From Tanypteryx hageni (taxonomy: Eukaryota > Arthropoda > Insecta > Odonata > Petaluridae), in the NCBI GenBank assembly GCA_028673005.1, contig CM054114.1:20988880-21052879 (forward strand): a DNA stretch of 64,000 bases, written 5' to 3'. The position numbers were made by a program, and so were the translations under genes. This document shows, one piece after another, positions 14,535 through 26,310 of this stretch (positions are counted from its first letter, which is position 1; each line of letters starts with the position of its first letter). The notes under the pieces were generated by a model. The model ran no database searches. It worked only from the letters and a program-made list of their open reading frames with translations, and had not been told where the DNA came from.

Positions 14535-17500
14535 ACTTCCTTTCACGTTCTCTCACTTCCATTCACCTCCCCTCACTTCCTTTCACCTCCCTTCACTATC
14601 TTTCACCTCCCCTCACTTTTTTTCACCTCCTCTCACTTCCTTTCGCATTCTCTCTTTTTTTTACCTCCCCTTACTTCCTTTCACCTCCCTTTACTTCCTT
14701 TCAAATTTCCTCACTTCCATTCACCTTCCCTCACTTCCTTTCACCTTCCCTCACTTCCTATCACGTTCTCTCACTTCCATTTACCTCCCCTCACTTCTTT
14801 TCACCTCCCCTTACTTCCTTTCACCTCCCCTCACTTCCTTTCACCTCCCCTCACTATCTTTAACCTCTTCACATTCCTTTCACATTCTCTCACTTCCTTT
14901 TACCTCCCCCTACTTCCATTCACCTCCCCTCACTTCCTTTCACCTCCGCTCACTTTCTTTCACATTCCCTCACTTCCTTTCGCATTCTCTCTTCTTTTTT
15001 TTACCTCCCCTTACTTCCTTTCACCTCCCCTCATTATCTTTCACCTCCCTTCACTTCCTTTCAACTTTCCTCACTTCCATTCACCTTCCCTCCCACCCAC
15101 TCACTTCCTTTCACCTCCACTCACTTCCTTTCACCTCCCCTTACTTTCTTTCACCTCCCCTCACTTCATTTCACATTCTCTCACTTCCTTTTATCTCCCC
15201 TTACTTCCTTTCACATTCCCTCACTTCTTTTCACCTCCCCTCACTTACTTTCACCTCCGCTCACTTCCTTTGATCTCCCCTCTCTTTCTTTCACCTTCCC
15301 TCACTTCCTTTCACATTCTCTCGCTTCCATTCACCTCCCCTCATTTCCTTTCGCCTCCCCTCACATCCTTTCTCCTCCCCTCAGTTCCTTTCATCTCCCC
15401 ACACTTAATTTCACCTTCTCTCATTTCTTTTCACCTCCTTTCATTTCCTTTCACCTCCCCTCTCTTTCTTTCACATTCCCTCAGTTCCTTCACCTCCCCT
15501 CACTTTATTTCCCCACCCCTCAATTTCTTTCATCTCCCCTCGCTTCCTTTCACCTCCCCTCACTTCCTTTCACCTCCTTTCTCTTTCTTTCACCTCCCCT
15601 TACTACCTTTCACCTCCACTCACTTCCTTTCACCTCCACTCACTTCCTTTCACCTTCCCTCACTTCCTTTCACCTCTCCTCACTTCCTTTACCAACTCCT
15701 ACTTCCTTTCACCTCCCCTCACTTCCTTTCCCCTCTCCTCACTTCCTCTCACGTTTCCTCACTTTATTTCACCTCCATACACTTCCTTTCACCTCTCCTC
15801 ACTTCCTTTCACCTCCCTTCACTTCCTTTCATCTCCCATCAGTTCTTTTCACCTCCCCTCACTTCATTTCACCTCCCCTCACTTTCATTTACCTCCTCTC
15901 ACTTCCTTTCACCTCCCCTCACTTCCTTTCACCTCCCCTCACTATCTTTCACCTCCCGTCACTTTCTTTCACCTTTCCTCACTTCCATTCACTTCCCCTC
16001 ACTTCATTTCACCTCCCCTCACTACCTTTCACCTCCCCTCACTTCCTTTCACCTACCCTTACTTCCTTTAACATCCCCTCAATTCCTTTCGCCTCCCCTT
16101 ACTTCCTTTAACATCCCCTCATTTCCTTTCACCTCCCCTTACTTCCTTTCACCTCCCCTCACTTCCTTTCGCCACCCCTCATTTCCATTCACCTCCCCTC
16201 ACTTCATTTCACCAACCCTCACATCCTTTCTCCTCCCCTCATTTCCTTTCACCTCCCCTCACTTCATTTCACCTTCTCTCATTTCTTTTCACCACCCCTC
16301 ATTTCCTTTCACCTCCCCTCTCTTTCTTTCACCTTCCCTCAGTTCCTTTACCTCCCCTCACTTTATTTCCCCACCCCTCACTTTCTTTCATCTCCCCTCA
16401 CTTCCTTTCACCTCCTTTCTCTTTCTTTCACCTCCCCTTACTTCCTTTCACCTCCACTCACTTCCTTTCACCTCCACTCACTTCCTTTCACCTCCCCTTA
16501 CTTTCTTTCACCTCCCCTCACTTCCTTTCACATTCTCTCGCTTCCTTTTATCTCCCCTTACTTCCTTTCATATTCCCTCACTTCTTTTCACCTCCCCTCA
16601 CTTCCTTTCACCTCCGCTCACTTCCTTTGATCTCCCCTCTCTTTCTTTCACCTCCCCTTACTTCCTTTCACCTCCTTTCACTTCCTTTCACCTCCCCTCA
16701 CTTCCTTTAACATCCCCTCACTTCCTTTCACCCACCTCATTTCCTTTCACCTCCCCTCTCTTTCTTTCACCTACCCTCACTTCCTTTAACATTCTCTCCC
16801 TTCCATTCACCTCCCCTCACTTCCTTTCGCCTCCCCTCACTTCCTTTCATTTCCCCTCGCTTCCTTTCACCTCCCCTCACTTCCTTTCACCTCCTTTCTC
16901 TTTCTTTCACCTCCCCTTACTACCTTTCACCTCCACTCACTTCCTTTCACCTCCACTCACTTCCTTTCACCTCCCCTTACTTTCTTTCACCTCCCCTCAC
17001 TTCCTTTCACATTCTCTCACTTCCTTTTATCTCCCCTTACTTCCTTTCATATTCCCTCACTTCTTTTCACCTCCCCTCACTTCCTTTCACCTCCGCTCAC
17101 TTCCTTTGATCTCCCCTCTCCTTCTATCACCTCCCCTTACTTCCTTTCACCTCCTTTCACTTCCTTTCACCTCCCCTCACTTCCTTTAACATCCCCTCAC
17201 TTCCTTTCACCCACCTCATTTCCTTTCACCTCCCCTCTCTTTCTTTCACCTCCCCTCACTTCCTTTCACGTTCTCTCACTTCCGTTCACCTCCCCTCACT
17301 TCCTTTCACCGCCCCTCTCTTTCTTTCACCTTCCCTCTCATCCTGTCACATTCTCTCAATTCTTTTTACCTCCCCTTACTTCCTTTCACCTCCCCTCACT
17401 TCCTTTCACCTCCCCTCACTATCTTTAACCTCCTCACACTTCCTTTCACGTTCTCTCACTTCCATTCACCTCCCCTCACTTCCTTTCACCTCCCTTCACT

Positions 17501-20340
17501 ATCTTTCACCTCCCCTCACTTTTTTTCACCTCCTCTCACTTCCTTTCGCATTCTCTCTTTTTTTTACCTCCCCTTACTTCCTTTCACCTCCCTTTACTTC
17601 CTTTCAAATTTCCTCACTTCCATTCACCTTCCCTCACTTCCTTTCACCTTCCCTCACTTCCTATCACGTTCTCTCACTTCCATTTACCTCCCCTCACTTC
17701 TTTTCACCTCCCCTTACTTCCTTTCACCTCCCCTCACTTCCTTTCACCTCCCCTCACTATCTTTAACCTCTTCACATTCCTTTCACATTCTCTCACTTCC
17801 TTTTACCTCCCCCTACTTCCATTCACCTCCCCTCACTTCCTTTCACCTCCGCTCACTTTCTTTCACATTCCCTCACTTCCTTTCGCATTCTCTCTTCTTT
17901 TTTTTACCTCCCCTTACTTCCTTTCACCTCCCCTCATTATCTTTCACCTCCCTTCACTTCCTTTCAACTTTCCTCACTTCCATTCACCTTCCCTCCCACC
18001 CACTCACTTCCTTTCACCTCCACTCACTTCCTTTCACCTCCCCTTACTTTCTTTCACCTCCCCTCACTTCATTTCACATTCTCTCACTTCCTTTTATCTC
18101 CCCTTACTTCCTTTCACATTCCCTCACTTCTTTTCACCTCCCCTCACTTACTTTCACCTCCGCTCACTTCCTTTGATCTCCCCTCTCTTTCTTTCACCTT
18201 CCCTCACTTCCTTTCACATTCTCTCGCTTCCATTCACCTCCCCTCATTTCCTTTCGCCTCCCCTCACATCCTTTCTCCTCCCCTCAGTTCCTTTCATCTC
18301 CCCACACTTAATTTCACCTTCTCTCATTTCTTTTCACCTCCTTTCATTTCCTTTCACCTCCCCTCTCTTTCTTTCACATTCCCTCAGTTCCTTCACCTCC
18401 CCTCACTTTATTTCCCCACCCCTCAATTTCTTTCATCTCCCCTCGCTTCCTTTCACCTCCCCTCACTTCCTTTCACCTCCTTTCTCTTTCTTTCACCTCC
18501 CCTTACTACCTTTCACCTCCACTCACTTCCTTTCACCTCCACTCACTTCCTTTCACCTTCCCTCACTTCCTTTCACCTCTCCTCACTTCCTTTTACCAAC
18601 TCCTACTTCCTTTCACCTCCCCTCACTTCCTTTCCCCTCTCCTCACTTCCTCTCACGTTTCCTCACTTTATTTCACCTCCATACACTTCCTTTCACCTCT
18701 CCTCACTTCCTTTCACCTCCCTTCACTTCCTTTCATCTCCCATCAGTTCTTTTCACCTCCCCTCACTTCATTTCACCTCCCCTCACTTTCATTTACCTCC
18801 TCTCACTTCCTTTCACCTCCCCTCACTTCCTTTCACCTCCCCTCACTATCTTTCACCTCCCGTCACTTTCTTTCACCTTTCCTCACTTCCATTCACTTCC
18901 CCTCACTTCATTTCACCTCCCCTCACTACCTTTCACCTCCCCTCACTTCCTTTCACCTACCCTTACTTCCTTTAACATCCCCTCAATTCCTTTCGCCTCC
19001 CCTTACTTCCTTTAACATCCCCTCATTTCCTTTCACCTCCCCTTACTTCCTTTCACCTCCCCTCACTTCCTTTCGCCACCCCTCATTTCCATTCACCTCC
19101 CCTCACTTCATTTCACCAACCCTCACATCCTTTCTCCTCCCCTCATTTCCTTTCACCTCCCCTCACTTCATTTCACCTTCTCTCATTTCTTTTCACCACC
19201 CCTCATTTCCTTTCACCTCCCCTCTCTTTCTTTCACCTTCCCTCAGTTCCTTTACCTCCCCTCACTTTATTTCCCCACCCCTCACTTTCTTTCATCTCCC
19301 CTCACTTCCTTTCACCTCCTTTCTCTTTCTTTCACCTCCCCTTACTTCCTTTCACCTCCACTCACTTCCTTTCACCTCCACTCACTTCCTTTCACCTCCC
19401 CTTACTTTCTTTCACCTCCCCTCACTTCCTTTCACATTCTCTCGCTTCCTTTTATCTCCCCTTACTTCCTTTCATATTCCCTCACTTCTTTTCACCTCCC
19501 CTCACTTCCTTTCACCTCCGCTCACTTCCTTTGATCTCCCCTCTCTTTCTTTCACCTCCCCTTACTTCCTTTCACCTCCTTTCACTTCCTTTCACCTCCC
19601 CTCACTTCCTTTAACATCCCCTCACTTCCTTTCACCCACCTCATTTCCTTTCACCTCCCCTCTCTTTCTTTCACCTACCCTCACTTCCTTTAACATTCTC
19701 TCCCTTCCATTCACCTCCCCTCACTTCCTTTCGCCTCCCCTCACTTCCTTTCATTTCCCCTCGCTTCCTTTCACCTCCCCTCACTTCCTTTCACCTCCTT
19801 TCTCTTTCTTTCACCTCCCCTTACTACCTTTCACCTCCACTCACTTCCTTTCACCTCCACTCACTTCCTTTCACCTCCCCTTACTTTCTTTCACCTCCCC
19901 TCACTTCCTTTCACATTCTCTCACTTCCTTTTATCTCCCCTTACTTCCTTTCATATTCCCTCACTTCTTTTCACCTCCCCTCACTTCCTTTCACCTCCGC
20001 TCACTTCCTTTGATCTCCCCTCTCCTTCTATCACCTCCCCTTACTTCCTTTCACCTCCTTTCACTTCCTTTCACCTCCCCTCACTTCCTTTAACATCCCC
20101 TCACTTCCTTTCACCCACCTCATTTCCTTTCACCTCCCCTCTCTTTCTTTCACCTCCCCTCACTTCCTTTCACGTTCTCTCACTTCCGTTCACCTCCCCT
20201 CACTTCCTTTCACCGCCCCTCTCTTTCTTTCACCTTCCCTCTCATCCTGTCACATTCTCTCAATTCTTTTTACCTCCCCTTACTTCCTTTCACCTCCCCT
20301 CACTTCCTTTCACCTCCCCTCACTATCTTTAACCTCCTCA
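14535..20340. repeat. Higher-order tandem duplication, about 2.9-kb unit, two near-identical copies
   Basis: Copy A is about 14535-17437 and copy B about 17438-20340. Landmarks are offset by 2903 bp on the left (the frame start at TTGATCTCC, 15270 and 18173) and 2904 bp on the right (TTTGATCTCCCCTCTCC at 17105 and 20009). One T is missing from copy A near 15682 relative to copy B, which explains the change of offset. The near identity marks this as one of the youngest expansions in the array. Confidence 0.85.
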
Positions 20341-21624
20341 CACTTCCTTTCACCTCCCTTCACTTCCATACACTTCCGCTCACTTCCTTTCACCTCCGCT
20401 CACTTTCTTTCACCTTCCCTCACTTCCTTTCGCATTCTCTCACTTTTTTTTACCTCCCCTTACTTCCTTTCACCTCCCCTGAATTCATTTCACCTCCCCT
20501 CATTTCCTTTCACCTCCCCTCACTTCTTTTCACCTCCCCTCACTTCCTTTCAACTCCAATCACTTCCTTTCACCTCCCCTCTCTTCATTTCACCTCCCCT
20601 CTCTTCCTTTCACCTCCCCTCTCTTCATTTCACCTCCTCTCACTTTCTTTCATCTCCCCTCGCTTCCTTTCACCTCCCTTCACTTCCTTTCACCTCCCCT
20701 CACTTCCTTTCACCTCCCCTCACTTACTTTCACCTCCCCTTACTTCCTTTAACATCCCCTCACTTCCATTCACCTCCCCTCACGTCCTTTCGCCTCCCCT
20801 CACTTCCTTTTACCTCCCCTCACTTCCTTTTACCTCCCCTCACTTCCTTTCACGTTCTCTCACTTCCATTCACCTCCCCTCATTTGCTTTCACCTCCCCT
20901 CATTTCCATTCATCTCATCTCACTTCCTTTCACCTCCCCTCACTTCCTCTCACCTCCCCTCACTATTGTTCACCTCCCTTCACTTCCTTTCACCTTTCCT
21001 CACTTCCATTCACCTTCCTCACTTCCTTTCACCTTCCCTCACTTCCTTTCACCTCTCCTCACTTCCTTTTACCAACTCCTACTACCTTTCACCTCCCCTC
21101 ACTTCCTTTCAACTCCTCTCACTTCCTCTCACGTTTCCTCACTTCCTTTTACCTCCCCTCACTTTCTTTCACCTCTTCTCAATTCTATTTACATTCCCTC
21201 ACTTCTCCTCACCTTCCATTGCTCCCCCTCACCACCCATCACCTCTCCTCACTTCCTTTCATCTCCCATCAGTTCTTTTCACCTCCCCTCACTTCATTTC
21301 ACCACCCCTCACTTTCATTCACCTCCTCTCACTTCCTTTCACCTCCCCTCACTATCTTTCAACTCCCTTCACTTCCTTTCACCTTTCCTCACTTCCATTC
21401 ACCTCCCCTCACTTTATTTCACCACCCCTCACTACCTTTCACCTCCCCTCACTTCCTTTCAACTCCCCTTACTTTCTTTAACATCCCCTCAATTCCTTTC
21501 ACCTCCCCTTACTTCCTTTATCATCCCCTCATTTCCTTTCACCTCCCCTCACTTCCTTTCACGTCCCCTCACTTCCTTTCGCCACCCTCATTTCCATTCA
21601 CCTCCCCTCACTTCCTTTCACCAC

Positions 21625-22664
21625 CCCTGACATCCTTTCTCCTCCCCTCAGTTCCTTTCATCTCCCCACACTTAATTTCACCTTCTCTCATTTCTTTTCA
21701 CCTCCTTTCATTTCCTTTCACCTCCCCTCTCTTTCTTTCACATTCCCTCAGTTCCTTCACCTCCCCTCACTTTATTTCCCCACCCCTCACTTTCTTTCAT
21801 CTCCCCTCGCTTCCTTTCACCTCCCCTCACTTCCTTTCACCTCCTTTCTCTTTCTTTCACCTCCCCTTACTACCTTTCACCTCCACTCACTTCCTTTCAC
21901 CTCCACTCACTTCCTTTCACCTCCCCTTACTTTCTTTCACCTCCCCTTACTTCATTTCACATTCTCTCACTTCCTTTTATCTCTCCTTACTTCCTTTCAC
22001 ATTCCCTCACTTCTTTTCACCTCCCCTCACTTCCTTTCACCTCCGCTCACTTCCTTTGATCTCCCCTCTCTTTCTTTCACCTTCCCTCACTTCCTTTCAC
22101 ATTCTCTCGCTTCCATTCACCTCCCCTCATTTCCTTTCGCCTCCCCTCACATCCTTTCTCCTCCCCTCAGTTCCTTTCATCTCCCCACACTTAATTTCAC
22201 CTTCTCTCATTTCTTTTCACCTCCTTTCATTTCCTTTCACCTCCCCTCTCTTTCTTTCACATTCCCTCAGTTCCTTCACCTCCCCTCACTTTATTTCCCC
22301 ACCCCTCACTTTCTTTCATCTCCCCTCGCTTCCTTTCACCTCCCCTCACTTCCTTTCACCTCCTTTCTCTTTCTTTCACATCCCCTTACTACCTTTCACC
22401 TCCACTCACTTCCTTTCACCTCCACTCACTTCCTTTCACCTCCCCTTACTTTCTTTCACCTCCCCTTACTTCATTTCACATTCTCTCACTTCCTTTTATC
22501 TCTCCTTACTTCCTTTCACATTCCCTCACTTCTTTTCACCTCCCCTCACTTCCTTTCACCTCCGCTCACTTCCTTTGATCTCCCCTCTCTTTCTTTCACC
22601 TTCCCTCACTTCCTTTCACATTCTCTCGCTTCCATTCACCTCCCCTCATTTCCTTTCGCCTCCC
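21625..22664. repeat. Higher-order tandem duplication, about 519-bp unit
   Basis: The TTTGAT variant at 22055 recurs at 22574 (519 bp). The same order of variant units surrounds both sites, including the TTCATCTCCCCACACTTAATTTC unit followed by the GTTCCTTCACC short unit. The copies are about 21625-22143 and 22144-22664. Confidence 0.75.
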
Positions 22665-24659
22665 CTCACATCCTTTCACCTCCTCTCACTTCCTTTCACC
22701 TCCCCTCTCTTTCTTTCACCTTCCCTCACTTCCTGTCACATTCTCTCACTTCCTTTCACCTCCCCTTACTTCAATTTATCACCCCTCACTTCCTTTTAAC
22801 TCCCCTCACTTCCTTTCACCTCCCCTCACTTCCTTTCACGTTCTCTCACTTCCATTCACCTCCCCTCACTTCCTTTCACCTCCCTTCACTATCTTTCACC
22901 TCCCCTCACTTTTTTTCACCTCCTCTCACTTCCTTTCGCATTCTCTCTTTTTTTTTACCTCCCCTTACTTCCTTTCACCTCCCTTCACTTCCTTTCAAAT
23001 TTCCTCACTTCCATTCACCTTCCCTCACTTCCTTTCACCTTCCCTCACTTCCTTTCACATTCTCTCACTTCCTTTTACCTCCCCCTACTTCCATTCACCT
23101 CCCCTCACTTCCTTTCACCCCCCCTCACTTTTTTTCACCTCCTCTCACTTCCTTTCACATTCTCTCACTTCCTTTTACCTCCCCCTACTTCCATTCACCT
23201 CCCCTCACTTCCTTTCACCTCCCCTCACTTTTTTTCGCCTCCTCTCACTTCCTTTCGCATTCTCTCTTTTTTTTACCTCCCCTTACTTCCTTTCACCTCC
23301 CTTCACTATCTTTCACCTCCCTTCACTTCCTTTCAACTTTCCTCACTTCCATTCACCTTCCCTCACTTCCTTTCACCTTCCCTCACTTCCTTTCACCTCT
23401 CCTCTCTTCCTTTTACCAACTCCTACTTCCTTTCACCTCCCCTCACTTCCTTTCACCTCCCCTCACTTCCTCTCACGTTTCCTCACTTCCTTTTACCTCC
23501 CCTCACTTTCTTTCACATCTTCTCACCTCTATTTACATTCCCTCACTTCTCCTCACCTCCCATCGCTCCCCCTCTCCACCCATCACTTTTCCTCACTTCC
23601 TTTCACCTCTCCTCACTTCCTTTCACCTCCCTTCACTTCCTTTCATCTCCCATCATTTCTTTTCTCCTCCCCTCACTTCATTTCACCTCTCCTTACTTTC
23701 ATTCACCTCCTCTCACTTCCTTTCACCTCCCCTCACTTCCTTTCACCTCCCCTCACTATCTTTCACCTCCTTTCACTTCCTTTCACCTTTCCTCACTTCC
23801 ATTCACCTCCCCTCACTTTCTTTCACCTTCCCTCACTTCCTTTCACATTCTCTCACTTCCTTTTACCTCCCCTTACTTCCTTTTACCCCCCTCACTTCCT
23901 TTCACCTCCTCTCACTTCCTTTTACCTCCCTTCACTTCCTTTCACCTCCCCTCACTTCCTCTCACCTTTCCTCACTTCTTTTACCTCCCCTCACTTTCTT
24001 TCACCTCTTCTCACTTCTATTTACTTTCCCTCACTTCCCCTCACCTCCCATCGCTCCCCCTCACCTCCCATCACTTTTCCTCACTTCCTTTCACCTCCAC
24101 TCACTTCCTTTCACCTCCCTACTCTTCCTTTCACCTCCCCTCACTTCTTTTCATCTCCTCTCATTTCTTTTCACCTCCCCTCACTTCATTACACCTCTGC
24201 TCACTTCCTTTCACCTCCCTTCACTTCTTTTCACCTCCCTTCACTTCCTTTCATCTCCCATCACTTCTTTTCACCTCCCCTCACTTCATTTCTCCTCCCC
24301 TCACTTTCATTCACCTCCTCACTCTTCCTTTCTCCTCCCTTCACTTTCTTTCACCTTCCTTCACTTCCTTTCGCTTCCCCTCACTTTTTTTGCCTCCCCG
24401 CACTTTTTTCACCTCCCCTTACTTCCTTTCATATCCCCTCACTTCATATCACCTCCCCGCATTTTCTTTTACCTCATCTCACTTTCTTTTACCTCCCCTC
24501 ACTTCCTTTTACCTCTTCTCACTTCCTTTCACCTCCCCTCACTTCCCTTCACTTCCTTTAACTTCCCTTTACTTCTCTGACTTCCTTTCACTAACCTTCA
24601 CTACACTACTATTCACTTCTTCTCACCTACTTGCACTTCCCCTCACTTACTTCACATAA

Positions 24660-25024
24660 GCGCCAACAGTATGCCTTACTTGATAAAAGTTACTATGCTT
24701 TTTAACTTTTTCTTAACAATTGCTTACTATTCTTTTAATCAATCTTAATTTATTTTTCAGAATAATGCGTTGCGGCTGTCCTTAAATTACATAGTATTTT
24801 TTGGAGGAGCGAGTCTCTGGTAGTTGTAGAGTTAGTTATACAAGGTGCATCGACAGCAAGGTCATTGCACACCATACTCAAACCAGTATTACTATTAAAC
24901 TTATTATATGTATTTCCTTTCTAATTGTGTTAAGAAATATATTAAAATATATATATTACATTGCTGAAATTGTACACAAATATGTGTATAGAAAAAGACA
25001 GAATTAAAAATTAGTTAAATGTAT
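24660..25024. other. Array flank, no recognised feature
   Basis: The sequence turns abruptly from the G-poor array to ordinary AT-rich DNA. No coding region, RNA or repeat is recognised. The open frame at 24801-25007 has no recognisable motif and starts at a non-ATG codon. Confidence 0.5.
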
Positions 25025-25188
25025 GGAATCAATTTAGCTTCCCCGATGAACTTGAAAACCACGTCTATCCTAACTGTGTCATCGCCTAGAACATTGTGAT
25101 GCTGGCCTTTCATCGAAAGGCTATTTCGCATACCTTGGTAGTGGGTACTATTGGTCAGGATATGTCTTATAGTGAGACGGGAGTCACA
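25025..25188 (-). pseudogene. LINE remnant, C-terminal tail (left piece, split by hAT-1)
   Basis: On the minus strand this reads C-D-S-R-L-T-I-R-H-I-L-T-N and continues to FIGEAKLIPYI. That is the cysteine/histidine tail that follows the RNase H domain in I/Jockey/R1-type LINEs (C-x-x-x-x-T-x-x-H-I-L). It is the continuation of the reading frame at 28655-29066 on the far side of hAT-1. Removing the transposon and one target copy brings the two parts together, with a frame slip close to the insertion point. It is a short relic with no enzymatic domain. Confidence 0.7.
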
Positions 25189-25196
25189 GTGATCAC
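25189..25196. repeat. hAT-1 target-site duplication, left copy
   Basis: GTGATCAC directly precedes the left terminal inverted repeat and is repeated at 28647-28654 after the right one. Eight base pairs is the hAT norm. The site is itself a perfect palindrome. Confidence 0.92.
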
Positions 25197-25495
25197 TAGA
25201 CCGCGGATCTTTAGGTAAAAACCTATTTTTTTCCTGAGTAGATATCTGAATATAAAATTGTATATATACGTTTCATGAATAATTAACCCCGAAAATGTAT
25301 ATTTTATAGTGCCTAAAAATGCCTATTTTGACATTAATGTCTAAAAATGCCTATTTCGACGTTAATGCTTATTTTTCCATTTACATGCAAAAAAATGCCT
25401 AAAAAGGGCTAATTTTGTAGAAAAAATCGACAATAAAAGCAGATTCTGGTACTAGTCGTATTTTTTAAACTGACTGTACAATGTTCAGTTGATGG

Positions 25496-25726
25496 TTGGG
25501 ACATGGTGATGGTGCGACACGGGAAAACGAGAATAACCCTGCAGTCTATCTGCAAACCGCAGAGGGTGAAGGTGAGAAGTGTGAAAATTGTGAAAGTGCA
25601 ATGCATAAAGTAGCAAGTTCGAAAGCTTATTTAATACGTCAGTGGCTACAAGAGTTCCCGTACTTCACAAAGGATAGAAAAATTATCTTCTTTCAAGCAT
25701 GCAACAAGGAGATAAGTACATTATAA
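25496..25726 (+). pseudogene. hAT-1 transposase, N-terminal zinc-finger fragment
   Basis: The frame includes SSKAYLIRQWLQEFPYF followed by KIIFFQACNKEI. This is the start of the CGGBP1/ZBED-like zinc finger found at the N terminus of this hAT subgroup. The first expected cysteine is a phenylalanine (FFQAC where related elements have FCQAC-like sequence), and the histidine half is missing. The frame ends shortly before the Penelope insertion. It lies in the same orientation as the catalytic part at 27148-28199, and roughly 80 or more residues between the two parts are absent. The frame start used here is not an ATG. Confidence 0.6.
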
Positions 25727-25990
25727 TGCTGGCTTGCAATGAATTATTGGCCGTGAATTGCTTGTCATCTACATTTTTTGTTTATACGAGCCATTTTATG
25801 GTAGCTATAGACGTGGTTATTCAAAATGTCCAGCAATCCAGCTGCGGACCTTCGTAGCTCTAAAGTAAATTTTATATTTTTGTCCCATTTCTATATTTAT
25901 TAGATTATTTCCGTATTTTTAAGGTTAATTATTTCTTCATAATTTTTCTTTATAGGTATTGAGTTATAAAAAACCACCTAACTCAGCATA

Positions 25991-26035
25991 TCTTATATGC
26001 TCTTCTTCGTCTTTTAGGGACTCGGGATCGGAAAT
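25991..26035. repeat. 45-bp perfect inverted repeat, left arm
   Basis: This segment is the exact reverse complement of 26266-26310 (45 of 45 bases). The right arm, read in frame, encodes the genuine connector sequence SLKDEEEHIRR that leads into MNNGYS, so the left arm is the displaced antisense copy. Confidence 0.95.
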
Positions 26036-26265
26036 CGATATTCTAGTAAGCTTTGACGTGACCTCACTCTTCACTAAGGTTCCCATAAAGGACTCCATCG
26101 AGATCTTGAAGGAGCTTATACATCATGGACTTCCGGCAGACTATCCGGATTTAACAGAATTCTGCCTCACCAACAACTACTTCCTGTGGAACGGACAGTT
26201 TTACGAGCAGAAGGAAGGAGCAGCTATGGGCTGCCCTCTCTCCCCCGTCATAGCCAATCTGTACG

Positions 26266-26310
26266 ATTTCCGATCCCGAGTCCCTAAAAGACGAAGAAGA
26301 GCATATAAGA
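26266..26310. repeat. 45-bp perfect inverted repeat, right arm
   Basis: Exact reverse complement of 25991-26035. The deletion of RT motifs C onward lies at its left edge, directly after the NLY of motif B. Confidence 0.95.

Larger units (their letters stand above)
1..24659. repeat. 20-bp minisatellite array, at least 24.6 kb
   Basis: The whole segment is a tandem array with a 20-bp unit near TTTCACCTCCCCTCACTTCC. Common unit variants carry TTTCACATTCTC, TTTGATCTCC, TTTAACATCC, TTTATCACCC or TTTCGCC. The + strand is pyrimidine plus A with very little G. The array starts before the window and ends sharply at about 24659, where ordinary AT-rich sequence begins. Units are diverged and locally reshuffled, and short indels shift the phase. 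The long forward open frames within it (up to about 1237 codons) arise because TAG and TGA need G, so only TAA can stop them. They start at TTG, CTG or GTG rather than ATG and repeat every 20 residues in all three frames. They are not annotated as genes. Confidence 0.97.

Noticed and set aside
2610..22799. About a dozen long forward open frames (up to 1237 codons) predicting Pro/Ser/Leu/Phe-rich proteins
   Set aside because: They lie wholly within the minisatellite, exist in all forward frames, start at non-ATG codons, and follow from the lack of G and the 20-nt period.
1..24659. CRISPR-like or telomeric array
   Set aside because: Units are contiguous without spacers, and the 20-bp unit does not match the insect TTAGG telomere repeat or any CRISPR layout.
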